Source: Valencia hispanica | Taxonomy: Eukaryota; Chordata; Actinopteri; Cyprinodontiformes; Valenciidae | Direction of reading: 5' to 3' | NCBI GenBank assembly: GCA_963556495.2 | Contig: OY747702.1 | Location: 44,165,180 to 44,229,179 of the forward strand | DNA length: 64,000 bases | Shown here: piece after piece, positions 49,621-63,200 of the stretch | Position numbering within the stretch: position 1 is the first letter of the stretch | Layout: the number at the start of each line of letters is the position of its first letter | The notes under the pieces: generated by a model | What the model was told of the DNA's origin: nothing | The model's input: the letters and a program-made list of their open reading frames with translations, nothing else | Databases searched by the model: none | Position numbers and translations under genes: made by a program

Positions 49621-51974
49621 AAAGTTTCAGAAATCTCCAGCTGCATTTTGGAGAATCTTAGTTCATTGTGAAATAATCCAGTTCAGGTTTAGTGTTTTAG
49701 ATGTTTAAGTGGAGGTGACCAAATGCAGAATGGATTCCTTAAAAATCCTGAATTATCCCTTTCATTTAGCACAACCTCATTAATAGAAGCTAACCTTAGC
49801 GGCTGTTGTTTAGCAAGGTCCAGTACACTCATCGTGCTCACAAATGATCCTTATCGTGTTTGTCAACAAGGAATGGAGGCTTCTTCAATTCTAGTGCAAC
49901 CAAGCCTAGTCTTCCAGCCTAACATGTGGTCCTTATTAGTCAATATCTGGGAAACTCAAAAACTACTTCCTTCATTACTTCAAAATGAGAGCCTTATAAT
50001 AACCGCCTCAAAATAGTTTGACCAGATAGTCACCTGCTCAGAGAAACTGGAAATTTTTTGGAGGAAATCCTTTTTTTTTTTTTACAGTTTTTACTATAAC
50101 AAGAAATATCCTGCTAGCCATTACACCCTTAATTAATGACATAATTATTATTTTCAAAGATCTGAAGGTCTGTTGTAAAATTTGTGTTGGAAATGTTTCC
50201 TCCACAATCAAAGATTTTGTCACTTTACATGTAAATAAGTTGAATATCCTTATGAGTGCTTTACAGTACATGATTATGTGCTGGTAGAGGTGTGCCTTGA
50301 CATTAGTCCATGTTTGTCTTGGAGTCTGGAGGGCCAACGTGACTTTCCAGACTTTCTCCATAATAAAGAAAAATAAGACAAGATTTAAGATTCCTCCAGC
50401 TGCATTTAAAATAGAAAATACTGTCAGTTCTTGCCATGTTACAAGTTGGATTCCATTGGTTCTGTAATTGGACATTCAATGTCGCATGTTGCACAGCTAA
50501 ACTTCAGTGACATGCATCATATGGCCCAATTTATATGCCTGGGGACAACCTTTTAACCATGATCAATATTTTGCTGTTGTTTCTCTGTACTGTGTTTGAG
50601 ACATTGTAAATATGCTATGTCAGACCTTCCTTTCAATTGAATGTCAGGTGTTCATGAATGATTGTTGTCACATGTCAGTTTTTTTTAAAAATGGTAGCTT
50701 TATAGGTTAACTGCAATGAGTTCATGAATTATTGCAAGTTGCACACTGAAATGGTTTATTTTTTATGACAATTTTTATGTTTTTGTTTTTTTTTCACCTA
50801 TGCAAACGTTCTAAAAATGTATTTTCTTCTGGTGTTCATGAAACAAAAATCATATTACTTCTTATCTGAAAAAAACCCGATAGTGGCAGCATGATAATGG
50901 GGTGGGGGGAAATCTAAGTAATTCTTAATAGTACAAAATACCAGTCAGCAGATTCAAACTAGGGTAAAACTTGAAGCTCGTGATAAATTCAAACCCTTAT
51001 AGAAAGGAATAGAAGGATCCTTGTGAATTTACAGTCTGCAGATTCATTTCAATTTAGCTGCCGAAGAAAAAATCAAAGTGTTGCATTTTAAACACCGAAA
51101 TGTCTTACTATATTCTCTTCCAGGGCCACATGCTTGAACCCTGAAGTCTTAACATTTCCATTATCTTCCTTGAATTTCCATTTCTTAATTTAGCAGCTAT
51201 TGTATTCTGGTTTAAAGAAAGGCAGATTTGAATTTGCTCTGCAGCGACAAAGTGTAAACATTTTAACACATTTAGTCATTGGTCTCTGATGTTGAAAATA
51301 TACTAAAACGTCTGAGCTACTATGCTAGAAATTCTCTATTAAATGGCACTGGTTGCATTATGATAACAATTAAAACCAGACTCAGTTTGAGTGCCTCCAG
51401 CGATGCACAATGTATCCGCAATATGCATTAACACCAAAAACCTTAAACAGATTTTATGGCATAATGCTAGCACATTGTTGTTTTGTCTGTTTAACAATTT
51501 GCTTAGGATCATTTACTTTTTTTGTAATTTAACCAAAAAAATTGCTTATTCTAAATGCTCTGAGGGTGTGTTTGAACAATTTGTGTTTCACAGTCGTAAA
51601 CTTTTATACATGTTCAGGATGCGTCTTGGAGAGAAAAACACTAATGCACCCTTTTTGATACGACGCACACGAAAATGTATTAAACAAGACTGCTAAAGAG
51701 CCACAGGGTGACCTAAAACAACTTGAGTGGATGTTTGATTGTAACTTTTTGCTGTGTTAGGAATCCTTTAAATTCTATTTAAACATTTGATATTGCTTTA
51801 ACAATTTACAGTTGGGTCTCAATGAACCAGAATATCATTGAAAGAATTGGCATGAGTTTCAAATCTTTATATTACTGTTTATTTAGGTGATTATATATTA
51901 TGCCTAATCATCTTGAAAGCTACGGCAACATTTCTGTTATCTTAGGCTGTTTATATAATTAAAAAGAAAATAAT
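49621..51974 (+). other. formin intron stretch without recognised features
   Basis: About 2.35 kb of AT-rich sequence. Open frames at 50038-50475 (minus) and 51391-51696 (plus) have no recognisable family and no splice context. I see no repeat here that I can name. Confidence 0.45.
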
Positions 51975-52240
51975 AATTCTGATTTTAATCTCTGAATTGT
52001 GATTGTGTTTTTTTCTTAGAATTTGGATTTTAATCTTAAAGTTCTGACCTTAACCCCCGATTTCTGGCGATAAAGTTCTGACTTTATTCTCAGAATTCTT
52101 ACTTTTTTCTTAGAATTTGGACAAATCTCATCATTCTAAATTTGACCTGAGAATTCTGACTTTCTTCATACAATGCGAACAATCAAAACTCTGAAATTAA
52201 AGTTTGAGTTATTTTGCTCCACTGGCCGTAATCCTCTTTC
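51975..52240 (+). repeat. degenerate tandem repeat, unit about 20-22 bp
   Basis: Successive variants of TTCTGACTTTATTCTCAGAA: for example at 51978 (TTCTGATTTTAATCTCTGAA), around 52040, 52075, 52098 and 52150. It is followed by CCACTGGCCGTAATCCTCTT, an ending I have seen with similar fish arrays. The array is noticeably eroded. Confidence 0.7.
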
Positions 52241-53439
52241 TTAAACTCTCTATAAGCCGAGAGAATAAATTCACCATTTCACCCCTCTTAACCAGTTGCC
52301 ATTACCAAGGTGCCCCAAGAAGCATAAATCCAGAAAAGTGCGGATTATATTTACAGTAGGGTTACCAAGGCTACTGCTGGGATTTCCAATTAAGACGCAA
52401 TCTGTTATCTGTGTAGAGGACTAATAAGCACAACAAAGCCACGTAGGGGACCCCCTGGAATTCCTATCAGACCACTCGAAATAACCATCAAGCCCTCCTA
52501 TCTGATGCACTGCCAATACCTGCTCACTTTCCCAATTAAAACCCCAGGCAGCTCGTTGTGCAGTTAGTAAGGAATGTGTGAGGGCTAGTGTCATTGTGGC
52601 ATGTAATGGGTTGATGCCAGCTAAGTGTGTGGCCTTGGAGCATTTCATTTTATTTGTCGCTCTTTTTTCTTAAACAGAAAAAGATTTTGTGTGTCTGTGT
52701 GCGAATTTACACAAATCTAGCTACATGCGACACGACGAGGTGCTGCTGAGGGTCAGAGCTGATGTGTTCTTCTGTGATAATTAGGGCTGTGCTGTACCCA
52801 ATCAGGTGCACAAACTACCAGTGAGAGCACAGCATTGATGACCTTCATTACTTGATAGAGCCAATTAGGACATGAAAAAGAGGAAAAGAAGAAAAAGAAG
52901 TGTGAAACAGTTTTAGAACTAAAATGTGAACTGAAGGACTCAAGGGCACGCTTTTTTTTTTCACCCTTTCACTTAATATTTTCCCTTTAGCCTTTTCGGG
53001 CCTTTTGACTGAAGGCGGATAAAGCCTTCAAACACACAGTGCTTTGATACAGTGTTTGTGTCCATGTGGGCGGATGGAAGCAGCCCAGTTTTCCTGCAAC
53101 AAATGGGTTGTTTTGAACAAAAATGATATAAAAAGTTAGTTTATGTTTTTTGTATAAATTGCCCTTTACTGAATTAAATTGTTGCTAAATGAATCATATT
53201 AATTATCTTGACTGAGTTTCACATGTTTTCATTTATAACTTAATAACCTTTACTTCTAAAAATCACATTTGAATTGTAGCTCATCTTGTACATTACCAAG
53301 CACAATGATAAAAGTTGTTTGCCAAATTGCCTATACTGTATATGCATTGGATTCACTGCAACCCACTCCTTGGAAAAAAGTTCAGGCTCAGGATTTTTTT
53401 TTTCACTTTAAGCCCTGGTCCTAATAGGAGTATGTCTAA

Positions 53440-53700
53440 TTAAAAGCTCAGCTAAGGAAGGAGCTAAGCCATGCAGTGTTTTAAAGCAAAGCAGCAAAAA
53501 TTTGAACTTCTCTCCATTTGTGAATAATGGCTCTAAATGTGGTTCCCAAATCTTTAGAAATGATTGATCAGTAGGTCAATATATGTGCTTCTCTTTGGTT
53601 TCTAAACTTCTTTAGTTTGGAGAAGAAGATATCTTTTAGCCTACTTCATCCTGTCAAAAAGATTCAGGCAGTAATAAGGCCTGAGTGTAAAGATACACTA
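53440..53700 (+). repeat. teleost dispersed repeat fragment
   Basis: GAGCTAAGCCATGCAGTGTT followed by TAAAGCAAAGCAGC resembles the middle of the dispersed family whose beginning is at 55940-56320. Confidence 0.4.
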
Positions 53701-53799
53701 AAAAAACATAATTTATAAGACTTAATTTCTGGTTTAACATTGGTGGCGATTATATTTTCCAGTTTAAGTAGCTCTTTTTTCCCTTAATACACAAACTTT

Positions 53800-53920
53800 C
53801 ACATGAAAACTGTTTTTGTATTTACTCTGGTTCCCTTTCTCGTTAAGTGTGACAACAACATAACAAAAAACAGCAGAACCAATAAGGTTGTAAGGGGGCA
53901 ATACTTTTCACAGTTCTGTA
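53800..53920. mobile_element. Tc1/mariner right-end fragment
   Basis: Reads TTTACTCTGGTTCCCTTTCT, AAGTGTGACAACAACATAAC and GGGGGCAATACTTTTCACAG, ending CTGTA: the right terminus of a Tc1-type element. No transposase precedes it. Confidence 0.6.
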
Positions 53921-55699
53921 CATGCACAAATTATTGGGCACACACACACACAAACAAGGCACTCAGTCTTTCAGACAAGAGATTCTGGTCCCAGATAGTT
54001 CCAAGGGAGGGTAGTTTAATTAGGCTCTGACAGCACCCACTGAGAATTGCTCCTGAATCTGACACTGTTTTTCAAATGTCACCGTCAAGTGCTTTTCTCA
54101 GAATGAAATGTAAGTCATTATTCAGATCCTGTCACGCTCATTGTGCTTTTATTTTTTAATTTTCTTTTAATTTTCTTTTTTTTCTTTTCATTTCTGCTCT
54201 GTAGTTTCCGTGTACTATGACTGTAATTAACCGATATATTAACCATGTTTCACATGATGGATGCAGTGGGATGTTGGCTTTAAAAACTCTTGAATTTCCT
54301 GTCGCAAGAAATTTGACAGTCAGAAAAAGCCCAAAAGCAGCATTCAACAAAGGAACAGAGAGATGAGACCTGAACAACAACCAGGGCAATTTGTCCCTAT
54401 TTTTTTAAACGTGAATCAGACAACTGTCAGCCTACATGCAGTTTGGGTAGCAGTTGTATACTGTGACAACATAATACCACTAAGAGTTGTTCCCAATATT
54501 TTGTTCAGGAATGGCAAACTCTTTTGGTTTCATAAAGGAAAACATATTTGTTTTTAAGAAATATACTTTTTGACAAAGTCGACTAGACTTTATGACACAT
54601 GTCCCCCTTTCTTGCAACGAGCTTTACCCTCCGTTTTCTTGGTTACCGCAGTGACGAGTGTGACGACAGTGACAGAAACAGGCCATCCACTCGAGGCATA
54701 CGTTTCAGCTGTTGAGGGAATTCAAGTTTGAAAGTTTATAAAAACTAGTCTGTGCTTTGCACAACGATGCCATTACGTTAACATATGAAGCTGAAGGGTC
54801 TCGTCTAAACATTCAGTGTCACAAGCCGCAAGTGAGAGCTGGTTGAAGGGCCAATACTTTTAAGTACCTCTTGACTGTATTCGCCAACAATCACACTTTT
54901 CTTTTTACATTTCTAACCTCCTCTGCAGTGGAGGAGCTGCTGTTGGTTCAGAATGTGCATCCGCCTGTCTTCTTTTACATGATTAGTGAAAAAACAATTA
55001 TGATTTGCAATTAAATTTAATTAATCTGTTGTCTTTGTTATATCCTGGATCACCTTATTCAGATTTGCTCAGGTACGTAGTCTCAGACATGCAGTTTCTT
55101 GATGGATATTTACTGAAGTTACTCACACACTCTGGAATCTAAAGTAAACTAGTCATATTTATGAAATTCTTGCATGGTGGTAATGTGATTACCTTTAATA
55201 GAACGTTCAGTCCTCAAGCTTATGGGAACTGTGGTTTTTTACTAAACCAATTTCTTCCGCAGTTTTTTAAATTAGGTTTTATTTTTGAGCTATACATTCT
55301 TTTTTAGGTCCACTAAGTACAGTGTTCTACCTTTGAGTCAACCCATTACACTGCCTTGTTCAGCAATGAAGTAATTGGATTATATATCTGAATCTTGTTA
55401 AAAGTTTGTAACTTTTTTGATGTAAATCTGTTAGATATCCACCAATGTTTAAAGGGAAATGACTGTTCTCATTTGCTAGCTTCAGATATAAAACATTTAT
55501 TTGATATAACAGCTGATATTTCTTATGTGCAGACCTGGTTTCTCCACTACCTTTACCTTCTTTGTTTTCCTTTGCAATAATGGATTACCTTTTCCAGGTA
55601 AACATGTTTACAAAATGCCTTTAAGACTTTGTTTTTGTATCAGAAGAAGAGGTAATACTCTATGATGATTAGTGTGAATCTTTATACCCCCATCCCTCT

Positions 55700-55893
55700 G
55701 TTTAGTTTTTTTTTTACCTGTTGAAAAATTTCATTGCATTAGCACCGCATCTTAGTGAAGCAATATAGTCTACGTTCTTTGATTGCCTGCCACTTTTCTG
55801 CTGCTACACCTAAATTTCCACTCAGTGGGACAATAAAGAATGTTCTATTCTATTCTATTCTATTCTATTCTATTCTATTCTATTCTATTCTAT
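55700..55893 (+). mobile_element. L2/CR1-type LINE 3' end with TTCTA microsatellite tail
   Basis: The 3' UTR ends CACTCAGTGGGACAATAAAG and passes into about ten copies of TTCTA (about 55844-55893). The tail unit is the usual 3' terminus of such LINEs, extended as a microsatellite. No coding region is attached, so it is a 5'-truncated copy. Confidence 0.6.
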
Positions 55894-55939
55894 CTCGCAT
55901 ATAGGCACCACTGGTATGAAACGCACATAAAAGCTATGG

Positions 55940-56320
55940 CAAGACAAGCCAAGGCAATTTATTTGTATAGCACACTTTCAACAACAAGGTAATTCAAGGT
56001 GCTTTACATGATTAAGTGGTAAAATAAAAATAGCAGTAAAACACAGACAAACCAAATAAAGTAAAAACAGCAATAAAGCACGAAGCACACACAGATACAT
56101 CAAAGCATTACAAAGTATATCATGTAAAAACAGCAGTAAAGCAAGAAGAATACACAAAACATAATACATCAAAACATTACTCAAAGGCAGCTCTAAACAG
56201 ATATGATTTTATTTGTGATTGAAACGAACTCACTGTTTCAGCAGCTTTGCAGTTGTCTGGAAGTTTGTTCCAAATTAGAGAAGCATAGAAACTGAAAGCT
56301 GCTTCTCCATGCTACTCTAT
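55940..56320 (+). repeat. teleost dispersed repeat
   Basis: Starts GGCAATTTATTTGTATAGCA and includes TTCAAGGTGCTTTACATGAT, TTCAGCAGCTTTGCAGTTGT, GGAAGTTTGTTCCAAATTAG and AACTGAAAGCTGCTTCTCCA, phrases of a very abundant fish repeat. The internal open frames are not genes. Confidence 0.6.
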
Positions 56321-59300
56321 GCATATGTACCTATCCATTAACCAATAGTGCACTATTATATTTTTTTCTACACTGGCAGACACTCAACCTGCATTGATTC
56401 ACTCACCTCTGCTTGCCAAATGCTTGAAATAGCTGACATGGCAAGGCAGTTTGTTCTGTAAACTAGAATAATCATTTAACCCCTCGGGGTTAAACTAAAT
56501 AACTGTAGACGGTGTATAGAGTGTTGAACTTTCATCCCAAGATGGTTAGGTGATCTTTAAACATAGAGAAATAAAAACAAAAACAAACAAGAAGTGATAT
56601 TACCTTTAAAAGTGGCAGATAGTTGGTTTTACTATTTTTCTTCTAATACACCTTCAGCATATAAATAAGGAGCATATATATGTGGCTAGACTTGATTTTT
56701 GTCCAGTATTGCATCTGCAAAGGACTGTTCGGATGCTGTGTTTTGTTGGCTGATACACTTCAAGTGTCATGCATTCAGAGTCTGCTTGCTAATAGTTTGG
56801 TGGACTTTAAATGACGTTTTTGCTGTCACTTGGTTTAGATATTAATGGACTAAGATGCAAAAACTCTTGATGAAGAGTAGTGAGATAAATGTTAGAATGC
56901 CATTATAGAAATAGTTGACAATGATATTCTAATGTCATGTTTTCCTAGTATTATGCAGCTGTGCTTTAGAACAGCAGAAAAATGTTGTTTTAGATGCACT
57001 AACACTGGTGGGAAGATAAACAGTGTGGCAGCAGCTTTAGTGTTATTGGAGCTCAGTGTTATTATTGCTTGTGTTTTAGCAGCTTATAATGCTTACTTCT
57101 CTCTAACATCAATGCAAATTGGTCATGATCTATTCTCATTTTGGCTTTAGTGATCACAGTGTTGTAGGTATGCTCGGATGTTTTAATTTGACCAATTGTG
57201 TGAGTTTGTAGTGACGCTACAAACACATTCAGACATAGAATTGGATGTATTTGTCCTTCTTGGTTGCACCTCAGTAGAAACATGTTTGGATTTCAAACTG
57301 TCTCTTTGAGGGTAGTTCTGGTACACTTTAGTGTTTCTGGTGCAGTTTACTGTTGGGATTTCAATGGATATTGAAGATATATAAATCTGGTTTAAGAGTA
57401 GAGCCTGAATGTAAAGATGCCAAGAAGTCATGTTAACCAGCCGTGGTGTATGAATGCCTCCTCCCTGCACTGTCCACAGACTAATCAGGCTTTCCTATGG
57501 TAGCCATTGTAAATATCCCGCCGGAACAGCACAGTGAGCGTTCCACATTCATTTGAATTGTTCCCATTGCACCTCTATGGCAAAGCTAAGGACTTTGTTG
57601 AAATTTTAATGTATCGGTGACCCAGATTTGATGTGCGTTCTGGCATCTCTGATGTGTGTCAGTCTTACAATTGAAGAAGCGCGTTTTCCATTGATGGAGC
57701 TTTGCAGAAATGTAGTGCTGGCAAGAATTCCTCTTCTGCTGCCTCGTCTGCATGAGACTGTACTCTCTCCTAAAAGGAGATGATGAACTTGGGGAAGAAA
57801 GAGACCCCACTGATTAATGCGTGTGTGGCTGCACCTTCAGAATTCAGTCCTGTGCATAATAATTTGCTCCTCACTTATGCATTTATGAAAAGAATCACCC
57901 ACCGACTGCAAAAGCTACTTCAGCTAAAGAAGCAAGAGGCTGAAAAGTCAGTCACACAGAGGAGGAAAAAGAAAACCAAGAACTCATCACTGACAATCCT
58001 CCCATCTCTCGGTGTATGCACTGACAGGGTAAGATCTGAATTACAGCTATCTTCGTTTCACTTTGGCAGTTCGGTGTTTTCCCCGAGCCACTTTGTTTTG
58101 TTGCCATCTGAGCAAAAACATCTCTTTAGCAAAGCGACGCCTGTTCTCAGAACGAAAGAAAGAAGAGACCAATCTAGTGTAATCATCCCCCTCACCCCTC
58201 CCAATAAGAAAAAAAGAAAAATCTGCGTATTCTCCCTTTCAGGATTTAGTCAGTTAAAACTGAGGGTGTTTTGAGCATCAACAGAGGTCCCTGGATAACA
58301 CGTTAACTCTCACCTGAATAACTCACATTTAACTGCATCTTCTTCCTGTAATTAATGTTTCCTTATTTCATTTCCCACTTTCAAGTTCAAGTGAAAGCGC
58401 CTTCCCTCGATTGTCAGACAACATGTCAAAGGTTAGAATCTTTTTGTAACAATCCAACCCACCGCTTAATTAGTGCAGCTTCCTGCCACATACGTGGTTG
58501 CGTGGTGAATGTGGACCCTTGAGTGGAACTTGGAATAGATTTAAATCAGGAATGGAGAGCCATGGGAGGATTCCTCGTTGGGTGATTAAAAGTAACCTTT
58601 AGAACTATGTAGGAGCTGTTTGCTATGCCCTTTCTTTCCCTTCAAATGCCATCTTAGGACTCTGGTCTAATGATGCAAGAATAGTTTCAAGGCAATTACA
58701 GTCCCTCCAAATTGATCCCAAAGCATTGAACTTATGAGTAGGGGAAATAATGCAGCTGAAAGGGAGTGCAAAAGTAGATCTTGATCTAACTTGCAGGTAT
58801 GCAGGAAGTTATTAACAGGCCTGAATAATATATGGTGAAGTGATATAAAGATTAATAGCCTCATATTTATTTTGGACAGATTTTGGTTTACCCACGTTGG
58901 TGTGCTTTTAAAAATGTGTCTATGGTAGCATTTATTGCATGCTGGCAGCAGTAGGGTGCATCAACTGTGCTGGCAGGCATGCAAAAAGCATGTCAGCCCT
59001 CGCCTGCCCTCCCTATTAGTGTCGATAGGCTATCTCCTGTGGTTGCCTCCAGGTATGGAAGCAGCGGGGGATGCAGCAGTCAGTGGGAGCCTTGTTTTGG
59101 TGCGGCACTTGTCCTTGTAACCGAGGGAATTGTGTGAAGCCCTGCCAATCACTTCATTGCAGTCACAACAGCAGCTGCCCACTTTGTTTTGCTCCAGTGT
59201 GAAAATGAACAAAAAGAAATACACTTTGAGATTTGAACTGAGAAAGAAGAATAGCACAGATACGTGTATATGTATGAAAATGTGCACAGCAACAAGGAGA

Positions 59301-59609
59301 TAAAGCTTAGAGTCTGACGGCTGGCTTGTCTGAAGCCCAACTGTAAATGTTTTATTCTTGGTTACAGGAAATTGAACAAGTAATTCTCCCCTAATGACAC
59401 TGAAAATATAAATTTAACTAAGTTAATGAGAGTTTAATTTAGAACATGTATTACCTGAAACATTATCTTTTAGTTGGCAAAACAGGAGTGTTTGTTTAAC
59501 TTTATAAAAAGCCAATCACACATTTCCCAACAGTAAATCATGTTTATCAGTTTATCATGTTGTTAAATACTTCGAATTACTAAAGTGTAATTCTGAAATT
59601 TAAGTGTTG
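56321..59609 (+). other. formin intron stretch without genes
   Basis: About 3.3 kb. The longest open frame (57780-58274, plus strand) is lysine-rich, has no recognised domain and lacks a convincing splice acceptor; it does not resemble the FH2 segment expected next. I see no repeat here that I can name with confidence. Confidence 0.5.
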
Positions 59610-59895
59610 TTTTAGCTCATAGTATTTAATTCTTCAAGTTGTTGTACATTCTGATGGTTGTGGACAGGAAGAATCTCCTGTAATGGTCTGTATTACAGCG
59701 AAACTGAAGAAGCTTCTGACTGAGAACACTGTGTTGATGTATTATAAGAGGATGATCAAAGTTGTCCCTTATGGTCTTGATTTTATAAACAATTCTTCTT
59801 TGGATCATCATCTCCAGAGGTTCCAGAACCAGCCTTCTTTATCAGCTTGTTGAGCCTGTTTAAGTCCCTGGCTCTGATGTGGCTACCCCCAATAG
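59610..59895 (-). pseudogene. LINE ORF2 C-terminal remnant, reverse orientation
   Basis: The minus strand encodes, with breaks, RLNKLIKKAGSG, then IQRRIVYKIKTIRDN, then CNTDHYRRFFLSTTIRMYNN. These are the conserved closing motifs of L2-type fish LINE reverse-transcriptase proteins. The frame is interrupted in its first third. It lies 400 bp upstream of the plus-strand LINE at 60290. Confidence 0.7.
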
Positions 59896-60289
59896 ATGCT
59901 GGCTGAAGAGATCAACAGAACAAAATCAAAAGAAAAAAGAAAGCTTGAACCCATAGGGGTTGGTATTTCCTGAAGCAACAGTTACTGCAAAATTCTGAGA
60001 GCAATTTGACTGAATTTGACTGAATTTGGCTGAATGGGCATTGCGTCATCTGCATGTTAATATATATAGAGCCGTGCTTCCCAAACTTTCCAGCTTCTTA
60101 CCCACAAAATAAAACATTTAGAGGCCTGTGACATTGATGCTTGGTGGAGCACACAAGGATTTTTGCTGAGTCAGTTAAAAAGTGGTACAATGGTAACACA
60201 GTCAACAGCCAATATATTGACCAATATCTGTTCCTTTTATCTTTTACTCTATTTATGAAATGCAGATGCTTTCTCATTGCCATTGGTTG

Positions 60290-63200
60290 GAATCCAAGAT
60301 GGGGCCGCGAATGGATGCCCTGGTACTTCAGTGCGTTATTTCTGTATTGTTTTTGTGCGTAATTTGTGTTTCTGGTCACTCCTCTGGGTATTCTTACTCC
60401 AGAGAAGAGCTCCTTAACTACAGGACTACAACGCCTGTGGATTTATTTCCAGTATTTGTCACATCTGCGGCGGATTTACTACAAACTCTGATCAGAAAAG
60501 TGAGACGGCGAAGGAGAGGAAAGCGAGCTGGCGCACTCGTGCGTCTGAGGAGACGCGGACTTCGGGCTGCTCTACCTGGGATCTTCCTCTCCAACGTATG
60601 CTCACTCTCGAAAAAAATGGACGAACTGGCCCTGATGAGAAGCATGAACAGAGACTTTGCCTCATCTTGTGTCTTATGTTTTACGGAGTCGTGGCTCTGT
60701 GAGGACGTCCCGGACTGCACGCTCCAGCTGGAGGACTTTCATCTCCTCCGCGCGGACCGGCAGGCCACTCTCTCTCCGGTAAGACTACAGGTGGAGGCGT
60801 CTGCTTCTAGATTAATAGTGGCTGGTGTACAGATGTGACAGTGATTTCTCAGCACTGCTCTCCCTCTCTGGAATATCTTTTCATTCACTGCAAACCGTTT
60901 TTTTCTCCGCGGGAGTTCGCTTCATTCATTCTGGCTGCTGTTTAGATCCCGCCAGACGCGGACGTGCGCGCAGCTCAGTGCGCCCTCGCGGAGCAGATAC
61001 TGCACATGGAGCGGATTTATCCGGACTCTCTGATTATTGCTCTTGGTGACTTTAATAAAGCCAATCTGAGAGAGGAACTTCCCAAATACAAACAATATAT
61101 TAAATGCCCGACCAGAGAGGAGAGGACACTGGATCACTGTTACAGCACGATAAGCGGGGCCTATCACGGAGTGCCCGCGCTGCACTCGGACTTTCGGATC
61201 ACGTGATGATCCATCTGATCCCCGCCTACAGACAGAGGCTGAAGCTCTCCAAACCTGTCGTGAGGACTAAAAAACTGGAGCAACGAGGCTGTGGAGGAGC
61301 TTCGCACGTGTTTAGTAACTACAGACTGGGACAAAATGAGGGCTGCTTCTAACAGCTTGGATGAGTTTACGGATACTGTCACCTCCTATATACACTTCTG
61401 CGAGGACAACATTGTGCCATCACGCACCAGGGTGAGTTATAATAATAACAAACCCTGGTTTACTCCTAAACTCAAACAGCTGTGGCTAGAAAAGAGAAAG
61501 GCATTCAGAAGCGGAGACAGGGACTGCTACAGAGAGGCCAAGTACAGGTTCAGAAAAGAAATGAACACTGCTAAACACCAGCACTCTGAGAATATTCAAC
61601 AGCAGATCTCAGTGAAAGACTTGGCCTCTTAGGGGAAAAGTTTTAGGATCATTACCAACTACAAGCCTAAAACTCCCCACTCCACTGATGACTTGCTGTT
61701 GGCCAACATCCTCAACGACTTTTACTGCCGTTTTGACCACCCACCAAGCAGCCCTCACACCTCCACCAGTCCCAACAATAGAGACACTTTGGACACTCAT
61801 CCCCCCAACCCCACCACAGAGCAATTAACACCATCAAAGACTTCACCCACAGCAACCCCCTCCTCACCCCTCACCTATGACGAACTCACATCAACTCCAA
61901 CTAAAACCCTTCATATTCATGAAGCAGATGTGAGGAAACAGTTTAAGAGCCTAAATGCTAGAAAAGCTCCCGGCCCAGACGGTGTGTCTCCTGCCACTCT
62001 CAGACACTATGCAAATGAGCTGGCCCCAGTGTTCTCTGGCATTTTCAATTCCTCACTGCAGGCATGTCATGTGCCTGCCTGCTTTAAGAGCTCCACCATA
62101 GTCCCTGTCCCCAAGAAGCCAAGGATCACTGGACTTAATGACTGCAGACCTGTGGCTCTGACATCTGTGGTCATGAAGTCATTTGAGCGCCTGGTTCTGT
62201 CCTATCTCAAGACCCTCACGGCCCCCATCCTGGACCCTCTGCAGTTTGCCTACAGAGCCAGCAGGTCTGTAGATGATGCCATCAACATAGCTCTTCACTT
62301 CATCCTGCAGCATCTGGACTTCCCGGGAACCTATGCCAGGATCCTGTTTGTGGACTTCAGCTCTGCCTTCAACACCATCCTCCCAGACCTTCTCCGAGGC
62401 AAGCTATCCCAGATGAACTTGCCTGATCCCATCTGCAGGTGGATCACTGACTTCCTGATGGACAGGAAGCAGCATTTGAGGCAGGGGAAGAATGTCTCGG
62501 ACTCTCGGACCATCAGCACCGGCTCCCCTCAGGACTGTGTTCTTTCTCCTCTGCTCTTCTCCCTGTACACCAACTGCTGCACCTCTAACCACCAGTCTGT
62601 CAAACTAATTAAGTTTGCAGATGACACCACCGTTATTGGACTCATCTCGGACGGGGAGGAGTCTGCCTACAGGATGGAGGCTGAACGTCTGGTGTCCTGG
62701 TGCAGCCGCAACAACCTGGTGCTGAATGCCCAGAAGACAGTGGAGATTATTGTGGACTTTAGGAAGCACACAGCCCCACTCCCCTCCATTGTCCTGATTG
62801 ACACCCCCATCACCACTGTGGAGTCATTCCGCTTCCTGGGTACCACCATCCCCCAGGACCTCAAGTGGGAGCCCACCATCACCTCGGTCATAAAGAAGGC
62901 CCAGCACAGGATATACTTCCTGAGGCAGCTGAAGAAATTCAACCTGCCAACACGGATGATGATGCAGTTCTACACTGCAATCATCAAGTCCATCCTCACC
63001 TCCTCCATCACCGTGTGGTATGCTGGAGCTACCATCAGGGACAAACAGAGACTGCAGCGTGTTGTGCGCTCTGCTGAGAAGGTGATTGGCTGCAGACTCC
63101 CATCTCTGCAGGACCTGTACATCTCCAGGACACTTGGGCGTGCAGGTCGGATCACAGCCGACCCTTCTCACCCTGGACACAGACTGTTCGACGTGCTCCC

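Noticed and set aside
55844..55893. Stand-alone microsatellite or CRISPR-like array
   Set aside because: The TTCTA repeats are the extended tail of a LINE 3' end, with no spacers.
57780..58274. 164-residue open frame as a formin exon
   Set aside because: Lysine-rich, no FH2 motifs, and no acceptor with the required phase.
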